Shown here: positions 57,360-64,000 of the stretch, piece by piece
Layout: each line of letters begins with the position of its first letter
Numbering within the stretch: the first letter of the stretch is position 1
NCBI RefSeq assembly: GCF_012933555.1
Contig: NZ_JABBPK010000001.1
Coordinates: 4,876,001 to 4,940,000 of the forward strand
Reading direction: 5' to 3'
From: Niallia alba
Lineage (GTDB): Bacteria > Bacillota > Bacilli > Bacillales > Cytobacillaceae
DNA: 64,000 nucleotides
Program-made: the position numbers and the translations under genes
Notes under the pieces: generated by a model
Database searches by the model: none
The model's input: only the letters and a program-made list of their open reading frames with translations
What the model was told of the DNA's origin: nothing

Positions 57360-58199
57360 GTGCTAACACTTAATCTTGGTATTCGTGCCCATGATTTAGG
57401 TCAACTAAGCCTAGCGGAATTATGTAAGCAATTAAAAGACTATCAATTTACCAATATTCAATTTGCGATTAAAAAATCTTTTCCAAAATATGTACCTTCC
57501 CTTCAGAGTCTTTCACCAGGAATAGCAAGCTTTTTTGGCGACTACTTTGCTAACAACGGGATAAAAATTAGCACATTAGGCTGCTATGTTAATATTTCAA
57601 GCAGAGATCTTGCTGTTCGCAAAGAGGCATTAGAAAGCTTTAAAACCCATATACAACTTGCCCGAGACTTTCGTGCTAGCCTCGTTGGTACAGAAACTGG
57701 CAGTGTTGGAGAGGGCTTTACGCCTGAAAACTTCACAGAAGAAGCTTATCAAATCGCAAGGAGCTCTGTGCTGGAATTAGTAGAGTATGCTGAACATTTT
57801 GGAGTAACTATTGGAATTGAGGCTGGACTTAACCACCCTCTCTATTCTGCTGCTTTAGCGAAGCGTTTAGTAGACGAGGTACAGTCCCCTCATTTAAAAA
57901 TTATTCTAGATGGAGCGAATTTAATAAACCTTGATAATGTATCAGAAAGCGATTTTATTCTTAATGAGGCATTAGACTTATTACATGAGCATATTGCAAT
58001 GATTCATTTAAAGGATTTAACCGTTAATAAAGGACAAATAGAGATTGTCCCTGTTGGCAAGGGAATGCTAAATTTTGAGCCAATTCTAGCATACTTAAAG
58101 GACAACAGACCTTTTCTTCATGCTACTTTAGAAGAAACGCAAGGGGAAGCAATTAGACCTGCAATCGATTATTTAAAGGAAATGTATTACCGTTTATAA
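57360..58199 (+). CDS. sugar phosphate isomerase/epimerase (AP-endonuclease-2 TIM barrel)
   Basis: A 279-aa TIM-barrel protein of the xylose-isomerase-like family. The metal ligands are suggested by GIEAG near 155, LDGANLINLDN near 190, IHLKD near 222 and LEETQGE near 262. The start is GTG at 57360 with GGAGG at 7 bases. It closes the uronate operon. Enzymes of this family isomerise or epimerise keto sugars, so a role on a rare pectic sugar or uronate derivative is plausible, but no substrate can be assigned. Confidence 0.8.
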   Translation: MLTLNLGIRAHDLGQLSLAELCKQLKDYQFTNIQFAIKKSFPKYVPSLQSLSPGIASFFGDYFANNGIKISTLGCYVNISSRDLAVRKEALESFKTHIQLARDFRASLVGTETGSVGEGFTPENFTEEAYQIARSSVLELVEYAEHFGVTIGIEAGLNHPLYSAALAKRLVDEVQSPHLKIILDGANLINLDNVSESDFILNEALDLLHEHIAMIHLKDLTVNKGQIEIVPVGKGMLNFEPILAYLKDNRPFLHATLEETQGEAIRPAIDYLKEMYYRL

Positions 58200-58225
58200 G
58201 GAATTTTTTAAGCTGTGAAATTCCT

Positions 58226-58415
58226 TGAATGTCTCTGACAGCCATTCTGAGGAAAAATTAAAACAACATTCATTGTAGCTCATCGATTATCCACCATAAA
58301 AAACGCAAATAAAATTGCTGTGATTGAGAACGGAAGCTGTATCGAATTTGGTACATATGATGAACTAATGATCAAAAGGGGAAAATTTTTTCAATTAAAA
58401 CAACTACAAAGCTAG
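58226..58415 (+). pseudogene. ABC exporter ATPase C-terminal remnant
   Basis: The last 50 codons read FIVAHRLSTIKNANKIAVIE and end in LKQLQS-stop: the H-loop region and tail of an ABC exporter ATPase. Upstream the match continues only after a frame change (DSHSEEKLKQ), and the rest of the gene is missing. It is a decayed fragment just downstream of the pectin operon. Confidence 0.75.
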
Positions 58416-58543
58416 TAAAAAAGGAGTTCCGTTTTAACGTAAGTAGTTCAGATAACGTGGAGAAAACTTAAAATCACAGCCCCAAAAACATACGTTTTCG
58501 CAACGTAAATAGCAAGCGAATTAACAATACAATTAACGCAACA

Positions 58544-58573
58544 AAAAAAGCTTGGGATATCCCAAGCTTTTTT
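58544..58573. terminator. perfect palindromic terminator
   Basis: AAAAAAGCTTGGGAT is followed directly by its complement ATCCCAAGCTTTTTT. It works in both directions and probably served the ABC remnant and the convergent hydrolase pseudogene. Confidence 0.85.
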
Positions 58574-58628
58574 ATAGAATGTGTTGTTCTTATTCAATTA
58601 AAGCCCCCGATTGTTTAAGTACATTTCT

Positions 58629-59359
58629 TCACAAACTAATCTTGTCAATTAACTTTTGTATTGCACTGACTACCACTTCTGGTTCATCATTTTGAATATA
58701 ATGAGCACTGTTTTCAGCAATCACCAATTCACTTTCAGAGGAAATACCAAGAATCGATTCCTGCATTTCATTCCATAACTCTTGTGATTCCTTTGAATAA
58801 TGAGTTTTTTTACCAGCTGAAAGAACAATAAGTGGGACATTTAATTTAAGTTTAGTATCTTTTAACTGCTTTAGGCTTTCCATAAATTCATTATAATTGC
58901 CTTCATACACGAATTGCTTGTTGTATGCTTGTTGAAATTCTTGTGACATTGTTGGGAGAAACCTTTCTCTGTAATCTTCAGGCGTAGAGTCAACCAAAAC
59001 AAGTCCACAAACTTCATTTTGATATTCAGTTGCAAATATTCGCATATTAACTCCACCAAATGAATGACCTACTAATATGTAGGGAGGTTTAATCCTGGCT
59101 TCTTTAAGAAGTTCCTTCAATTCTTTTACCATCTCAATGCTGGTTCGGGGGTTAGAACTTTTTTCACTTTTCCCAAGCCCTGCTCTATCATAAATTAGAA
59201 CATAGAGAGCATTGAAATATCCCTAATTACTGAATCCCAAGCCTTGGAAAAATCTCCATATCCAGCATCCATAATGACAGTTGGTTTTCCGTTATTTTCT
59301 CCCACCAATTTAGTATAAATTTTACACCCACTTATTTGCACAAACATTTCTTTAGCCAT
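58629..59359 (-). pseudogene. alpha/beta hydrolase, frameshifted
   Basis: The gene begins ATG 59359 (AAAGGAAA upstream) and reads VQISGCKIYTKLVG and MDAGYGDFSKAWDSV, then breaks near 59205. One base must be restored to continue LIYDRAGLGKSEKSSNPRTS into the downstream frame, which has the nucleophile elbow LVGHSFGGVNMR and a C-terminal His (NSAHYIQ). The 167-aa piece from ATG 59132 lacks the first strands and oxyanion loop. A sequencing error is possible, but neighbouring genes are also decayed. Confidence 0.8.
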
Positions 59360-59475
59360 CTATTAATTTCCTTTCATTATGCCAACTTATGCTACCCGCC
59401 ATCGGTTGCGGTAAGTGAAATCTTCACAACTCTATCTATTTTTTAAGAAAGGGGCATAATTAGCAAAAGTGCTTT

Positions 59476-60153
59476 TTACTCATTAATAAAATTCGTATTA
59501 GTCAATCTAGGTAATATTGTTTTTAATTCAATTATATCATCTATTATTACTTCAGCTTGAGAAAGTTCATCTTCTTGAGCAAAATCAAAATTGCATCCAA
59601 TTGAAACTAAGTCATTATCTTTAGCGGCATTAATATCAGATAATCGGTCCCCAACAACTGCTCCATATGTAATATTATATTTTACTAATATTGTCCGAAC
59701 CAAGTCTGATTTATTTAACGACTCAATTTGTTGTATACTAAAGGTTTCAGTAACCCAATTATCCAAATTATAGTAATTAACGATTGCTTTTAAATATTCC
59801 GATAAACCATTGCTTGCTATGTAAATTGAATAATTATTTTCTTTTAAATAACTGAAAACTTCCTTAACGTTTGGATATAACTCACCTTTTCCACTTCTTA
59901 TATTTTCAATTAATCTTTCCAGAAAATAAGCATCAGTTTGTTTTCTTACTTCATTGGAATGATTAGGTAGCAATGCTTCCCAGACTTTTGGTAAAGGTAC
60001 ACCCATAATTTGACGGTATTTATCTATTGGTGTTACTGTATCCCATTTATTTAATGACCGTAAATGGTTGAAAGTATCCTCAAGTGATAGTTCTAAAATT
60101 TTATCTGTTTGAAACAGTGTTCCATCCATATCAAAAATAATTGATTGTGACAT
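59476..60153 (-). CDS. HAD-superfamily phosphatase
   Basis: A 225-aa HAD hydrolase with motif I IIFDMDGTLFQT (D8, D10 of MSQSIIFDMDG), a helical cap, motif II YIASNGLSEYL and motif IV VVGDRLSDINAAKDN. Start ATG 60153 (GGGAGAG upstream) is preferred over an upstream in-frame ATG, which would add 17 residues and has weaker spacing. It resembles phosphoglycolate-phosphatase/PpaX-like nucleotidase proteins. The substrate is unknown. Confidence 0.85.
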   Translation of the reverse strand: MSQSIIFDMDGTLFQTDKILELSLEDTFNHLRSLNKWDTVTPIDKYRQIMGVPLPKVWEALLPNHSNEVRKQTDAYFLERLIENIRSGKGELYPNVKEVFSYLKENNYSIYIASNGLSEYLKAIVNYYNLDNWVTETFSIQQIESLNKSDLVRTILVKYNITYGAVVGDRLSDINAAKDNDLVSIGCNFDFAQEDELSQAEVIIDDIIELKTILPRLTNTNFINE

Positions 60154-60248
60154 TGTGTTCTCTCCCAATTTAAAAATTTCTGTTTTTCTCCTCCTGTTTA
60201 TCATAGAAAGAAAAAAGAATTATTAACTATTCTGGCAAGTCTGCCGCA

Positions 60249-60800
60249 TCAGTTAATATTTGCGTAATCTAATCTTATTTCTCCAACTCTATCGCCTTCT
60301 ATCAACCAAAATTCAATAGTTACATCATATTTATGGTCAACATAACCTATAATATCAACCCCTTGTTCGCTTCTTTTGTAATAACTTGATCCATACAAAG
60401 CAATAATCTCTCTTTTCGTACTCCCAATTTCAATTCCTTTTGCTGTTTTAAGACGGGTGTTTTTCTTTACTCCATCTGATTCATTAATTATTATCCGAAT
60501 TATATCCCCTTTGTTTTTCCCACTGTTAATGGAGGCAGTTTCTAATCCACCTTCCCAATGATAATAATCATATAAATCATTGTCTTCCATGGAAAGTGGC
60601 TTTCCAAAACGTTTTATAAAAGATTGATTTTTAATATTATCGTTTAGTCGTACATGCCCAAAAGATTCATTTGAAAGGTCGATTGAATCAGTATGCTTAA
60701 AGTAATAGCTTCGTCCCTCTGTTAAGAAGGGAACTATTCGGTAGCCTAGAATAGCAATTAATATAATTAATGCAATCAATAGAAAAATATTTACTCTCAT
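60249..60800 (-). CDS. hypothetical membrane-anchored protein
   Basis: A 183-aa protein from ATG 60800 (AAGGTGG six bases upstream; an in-frame ATG at 60848 is possible). One N-terminal membrane segment (residues 4-24) is followed by a soluble domain with DIIRIIINESDG and KGIEIGSTKREIIALYGSSY. The latter resembles the small domains in lipoproteins and anchored proteins that monitor or modify the envelope. I do not recognise the family. It is not linked to a clear operon. Confidence 0.65.
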   Translation of the reverse strand: MRVNIFLLIALIILIAILGYRIVPFLTEGRSYYFKHTDSIDLSNESFGHVRLNDNIKNQSFIKRFGKPLSMEDNDLYDYYHWEGGLETASINSGKNKGDIIRIIINESDGVKKNTRLKTAKGIEIGSTKREIIALYGSSYYKRSEQGVDIIGYVDHKYDVTIEFWLIEGDRVGEIRLDYANIN

Positions 60801-61131
60801 TCTTCCCACCTTGTTTATTTTCTTAAGTATTATCTCAATTTTTCCCATAATTAATTATATTTTACCTAGAATTTCTATGTATGTAAATACATTTTTTTAC
60901 AGACTTATTGGAACTCCAAAATAATTCAATTGTACATTTATGCCTAGTTTGATAACTAAGATGTCTTATTTTACTATTCACTATGGACTTGTAAATCATT
61001 TTCACTTAAACTATTCTGCGAGGTTTGTGACACAAAAGATTCTCTTCATTTATTATGCTACCAGGATTGTTTCTAAATAAAAAAAAAGTTCCCAAATGAG
61101 AACCTTATCTTTGCTCTTAAAACTCTTTTAA

Positions 61132-61430
61132 TCACCAATAATTCTTTTCAAAAAATTTTATTATTTCATTTTTATAACCAAATTTATCAATAATTTGTTG
61201 TAGTAATTCTATTTCATGGGAATGAGTTTTTCTGTCTCGAGCGTTTCTCGATATAAGTCAATAAAAGGAAGGTTTTTACTAACAGCATTGTTTAGTTCCT
61301 TTTCAACATCATAGGAAACTTTTTTAAACCTCACTTCAGCAATCCCTGTCTCATCAATTTCAAGAATTGCATAAAAATGCCAGTTTCTGCCATAAGCTAG
61401 GTTTCTAACTATTAAAGGATTGCTATCCCG
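61132..61430 (-). pseudogene. remnant of a larger gene, possibly a metallophosphoesterase C-terminus
   Basis: The minus strand reads SNPLIVRNLAYGRNWHFYAI and SYDVEKELNNAVSKNLPF, then needs a frame change near 61230 to reach HSHEIELLQQIIDKF and a stop at 61132. No start is present, since the frame is closed just upstream by the GNAT gene end. The phrases recall C-terminal parts of calcineurin-like phosphoesterases, but that is memory-based and weak. Confidence 0.45.
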
Positions 61431-61435
61431 ATTGC

Positions 61436-61783
61436 TTATTTATATGAGTTGATGATTCCATAATAAACCAAATCTAAATAATGATTATCCTTCTTTACCT
61501 GATCAATTAGTACCCCTTCTTCCCTCATCCCTAGTTTTTGCATAACTCTTCCTGAGGCTGGATTTGTTTTAAAGTAACGAGCAAATACTTTGTGTAGGTG
61601 TTTTTCATTAAATGCAAACCATAAAATTGCTTGCGCTGCCTCTGTTGCATATCCATTTCCCCAAAATTCTTCACCAATCCAGTATGCTATTTCACCATTG
61701 TTAAACTTCTGATTGCTTAATAGTGCTATAGCTCCATATAGCTCACCATTTTCCTTATCAGTTATTGCAAACTCATAAGACAT
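61436..61783 (-). pseudogene. GNAT acetyltransferase, C-terminal half (split by IS)
   Basis: It encodes GAIALLSNQKF, AYWIGEEFWGNGYATEAAQA (the acetyl-CoA-binding Q/RxxGxG/A-like loop) and ASGRVMQKLGMREEG of a RimJ/RimL-type acetyltransferase. It connects through the 9-bp duplicated ATGTCTTAT (codons M-S-Y) to the N-terminal half at 63190-63399. The two halves together give ~185 aa, the normal length. ATG 61783 exists, but a product from it would lack the first beta strands. Confidence 0.88.
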
Positions 61784-63189
61784 CACTAGTGTTGCATAAA
61801 TGTTATCTGAATTTTCAATTTACTAATCTTCCCTGTTAAGAGCCAAAAAAGTAAATACCCTATCAAAGGTGGCTCCATCCATTTGGAAATTATTTTACAA
61901 TTAGACTTGTACAACGACGACAATATACTATATTAAGGAATGGCTTTTCCTTCAATTTTTCGAAGCCATATATGCGCTGGTTTCCACAATGCAGCCCTTA
62001 AATAACGGCTAATCTGTAAGGTTTTCCGCTTACTTTTTGTCTCGATCTGAACGAGAACATGTAGGCAAAAAACGATTAATGCGATAAATACTTGATTTTG
62101 AATCGCCCATTCGCTTTGACCGTAGAACTTTTTGATTCTTAGATGTTGTTTAATCCATTTGAAAAACAGCTCAATTGCCCAGCGAGATTTATACATCTCT
62201 GAAATTTCTTCGGCGCTCATATCAAAACGATTTGTAATTAAATGAAGTTCATTCCCTTTTGAATCCATTACTTTTAAAAGTCGAAAGTAATTTTCAGCAC
62301 GGTTTTGTGTTGTCCCAATCAACACCATCTGGTCCGATAAAACAGCTGTATTTTCCGGAAGTTTAAAATTATAAACCTCCCTTATGACAGCGTTTTTCCG
62401 TAACCTTGTAAGAAAAAAGTAGCCATCATCAGTCATGCGATCAAAGCGCTCGTAATCCAGGTACCCACGGTCAAACACATACATGCATTCTTTGTCATCC
62501 ACCATGATTTCAAGCTGACCACGGTCATGTTCTTTTGCATTTGTTATAATGGCCTTTTCGGGATAGGAAATACCTTTTTCCATAAAGACGAGACGCAAAT
62601 GCAATTTAACTTCTGCCTTTGTTTTGCGGAATTTTGCCCATTTATGATTTGTCAAATTGAGTGGCAATGTGCTTGAATCGATAATTTTTAAAGGCATGAT
62701 AAGTTTTGTATAATGTGTTTTGGCATGAATTTGTGCGACTAAATCAAGGAAAAGCCTTTGGAACAGATCCGGATTCATGCCGTTCAATCGGCGTGAGAGC
62801 TGAGAAATACTAATTGAATCAAGATCAATACCTTTCTGCAATAGGTCATCGAAAAGACAATCGCTTAGCTCATGTAGACTCTCGATTTCTTCTAGCTGCG
62901 CAAAAAGTAATAATTTAAGGAATGATTCTGCCGTTAATTTTTTCGTATAGTAATCTAATTTCAACGTTTTCACCTGTTCTTCAAGTAATTGAAGATTTAT
63001 TGGTAAAAACCATTGTCCAAATGAAGTTTTTCGTGTAATCTTGTCCATGGGATTGGTCCTTTTTAGTGGATTTGGACGGGTTACCACCTGACTTTATCTA
63101 TTATAAAGGACTTTTTCTTTGCACAAATTAATTAAATTGAACATTTTGAGTATTTTTAATAATCAAAATAAATTAATGCAACACTAGTG
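61784..63189. mobile_element. IS4-family insertion sequence, complete, 1406 bp
   Basis: Terminal inverted repeats are CACTAGTGTTGCATAAAT (61784-61801) and the inverse CACTAGTGTTGCATTAAT at 63189, 17 of 18 identical. The target duplication ATAAGACAT (9 bp) lies at 61775-61783 and 63190-63198. Length, repeats and duplication size match what I recall for IS4Bsu1 of B. subtilis (1406 bp, 9-bp duplication). It looks intact and recent. Confidence 0.95.
61933..63048 (-). CDS. IS4-family transposase
   Basis: A 371-aa DDE transposase. Catalytic residues appear in KIIDSSTLPLNLT (first Asp), CMYVFDRGYLDYERF (second Asp, YVFDRGY) and YKSRWAIELFFKWIKQHLRI (third, Glu, with the Y-x(2)-R-x(3)-E-x(6)-K signature of IS4). 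ATG 63048 follows AAAAAGGA by 8 bases; the upstream in-frame start lacks a site. No frameshift or stop interrupts it, so it should be active. Confidence 0.94.
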   Translation of the reverse strand: MDKITRKTSFGQWFLPINLQLLEEQVKTLKLDYYTKKLTAESFLKLLLFAQLEEIESLHELSDCLFDDLLQKGIDLDSISISQLSRRLNGMNPDLFQRLFLDLVAQIHAKTHYTKLIMPLKIIDSSTLPLNLTNHKWAKFRKTKAEVKLHLRLVFMEKGISYPEKAIITNAKEHDRGQLEIMVDDKECMYVFDRGYLDYERFDRMTDDGYFFLTRLRKNAVIREVYNFKLPENTAVLSDQMVLIGTTQNRAENYFRLLKVMDSKGNELHLITNRFDMSAEEISEMYKSRWAIELFFKWIKQHLRIKKFYGQSEWAIQNQVFIALIVFCLHVLVQIETKSKRKTLQISRYLRAALWKPAHIWLRKIEGKAIP

Positions 63190-63399
63190 ATAAGACATTT
63201 CATTATTATAATTTTCAAGATGGTTTTGGATCCAAGATTTAGCATCATCCACTGAATATGGATAGGGTAAATAAAGTGTATTTTTATAAATATTATAGTT
63301 ATTACAAAGGTTGGCTACATTTACTACATCAGATTCTTGGAATAATCTAATTACTAGCCTTTCAGTAGTAATCATCTTATTGCTTTCATCATATTTCAT
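63190..63399 (-). pseudogene. GNAT acetyltransferase, N-terminal half (split by IS)
   Basis: It encodes MKYDESNKMITTERLVIRLF and SVDDAKSWIQNHLENYNNEM, the opening of a RimJ/RimL GNAT protein, and then runs into the IS end and stops (63184). The remainder is at 61436-61783. Confidence 0.88.
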
Positions 63400-63450
63400 A
63401 ATAAGAGTCCCCCATGACGAAATGGTTTCTAATTTCTATAAATAAAAAGA

Positions 63451-63472
63451 CAATATCTAATTTTAGATATTG
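63451..63472 (-). terminator. hairpin upstream of the split GNAT gene
   Basis: CAATATCTAA pairs with TTAGATATTG around two bases, followed on the minus strand by TCTTTTTATT. It lies 51 bases before the GNAT start, so it may insulate or attenuate it. Confidence 0.6.
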
Positions 63473-63605
63473 CCTACATTTATCATAATAACTATTCTCC
63501 AATTAAAAGGAAAAACCTTCTTCCACAAACCTGCCCCTTTTCTACCATAAGCAAGATTCCACTTATTACAGGAATGCTGCCCTGTTAGTACCATAACCAA
63601 AAACG

Positions 63606-63632
63606 GTAATAATCCTTCATGGATTATTACCC
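63606..63632 (-). terminator. terminator of the edge GNAT gene
   Basis: GGTAATAATCC pairs with GGATTATTACC around five bases and is followed on the minus strand by GTTTTTGG. Confidence 0.65.
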
Positions 63633-63660
63633 CGATAGTTCTATGAGGGTCCCAAATTTA

Positions 63661-63999
63661 TTATAAATTCTTTTTAAATAAAACCCTATCTTGATTTGGT
63701 CCGTCATAGTCCTTATACACGGGAACTCCATCTACGACTGCATCTCCTTGTTCAATATCAAAACCCATATTAGTATGAAAGGAAATTGAAACTTTATTGA
63801 TAGGTGAAGTTACACAACGGATTATATTACCACCTTTTTGTTTAACCACATAAAAAAATTTGTTGTAGAGTGTTTTTCCTACATTGTGTTTTCTATATTC
63901 TGGATGTACTCCAACGAAATGAATATACGCCTCTTCAGACTTTGATTGTGATAAAAACCCAATAAGAAATCCTACTATTTTCCCATCTTTTTCAGCAAT
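63661..63999 (-). CDS. GNAT-family acetyltransferase, partial at window edge
   Basis: The minus-strand frame is open to the right edge; 112 C-terminal residues are visible. They contain IAEKDGKIVGFLIGFLSQ, HFVGVHPEYRKHNVGKTLYN (acetyl-CoA loop R-x-x-x-x-G-K/x-x) and SISFHTNMGFDIEQGD, typical of GNAT N-acetyltransferases. The start lies beyond the window. The acceptor substrate is unknown. Confidence 0.88.
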   Translation of the reverse strand: MAEKDGKIVGFLIGFLSQSKSEEAYIHFVGVHPEYRKHNVGKTLYNKFFYVVKQKGGNIIRCVTSPINKVSISFHTNMGFDIEQGDAVVDGVPVYKDYDGPNQDRVLFKKNL

Positions 64000-64000
64000 A

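Noticed and set aside
58200-58224. Terminator directly after the isomerase gene
   Set aside because: GGAATTT/AAATTCC can pair, but there is no T-run after it and the stem is short.

Overview
The window is AT-rich chromosomal DNA from a Gram-positive, low-GC member of the Bacillaceae. Evidence for this is the strong GGAGG-type ribosome binding sites, frequent GTG and TTG starts, cre-type catabolite boxes, a TPP riboswitch on a tenA-ykoEDC operon, an mdx maltodextrin operon carrying the DUF1189 gene, a three-gene OpuA transporter and an IS4-family element. A Niallia (Bacillus circulans group) or close relative would fit, but the genus is an inference. No rRNA, tRNA or CRISPR array was seen.

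Layout. 1-3.4 kb: end of an MFS transporter, a LacI regulator, a perfect 20-bp palindromic operator and a hexulose-phosphate synthase-like/phosphohexuloisomerase pair. 3.4-15 kb: maltodextrin use, with a MalR-type repressor, a divergent intracellular GH13 enzyme and the minus-strand operon mdxE-mdxF-mdxG-DUF1189-mapA-pgmB. 15.3-16.9 kb: a solitary trehalose PTS gene behind a textbook TreR/CcpA-type promoter. 17-20.9 kb: thiamine-precursor salvage under a TPP riboswitch. 21-24.8 kb: ldh with a Rex/Fnr-type box, followed by a decayed stretch (frameshifted alkyltransferase-like gene, 5'-truncated oxidoreductase, two miniature repeat elements). 24.8-29.6 kb: a branched-chain amino acid ABC operon. 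30-35.7 kb: an orphan lipoprotein, a ferredoxin/flavodoxin reductase with a Fur-like box, and opuA. 35.7-36.3 kb: a miniature element with a 13-bp target duplication, then a hydrolase remnant.

36.3-58.2 kb is a large pectin utilisation island. A CUT1 ABC importer (binding protein, two permeases, DUF624 partner) would bring pectic oligosaccharides in. GH28, GH105, CE8, CE12, GH43 and two further esterases, all without signal peptides, would trim them in the cytoplasm. UxaC and an unusual UxaB-UxaA fusion protein would convert galacturonate to 2-keto-3-deoxygluconate. A membrane AraC regulator (YesS/YtdP type), a LacI regulator and several cre boxes provide control.

58.2-64 kb is degraded: an ABC-exporter tail, a frameshifted alpha/beta hydrolase, a HAD phosphatase, a phosphoesterase-like remnant, a GNAT gene split by an intact 1406-bp IS4-family element with a 9-bp target duplication, and the start of another GNAT gene.

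The most interesting items are the UxaB-UxaA fusion, the mobile miniature element, the structured repeat that has supplied the 3' end of the DUF624 gene, and the atypical HxlA homologue.
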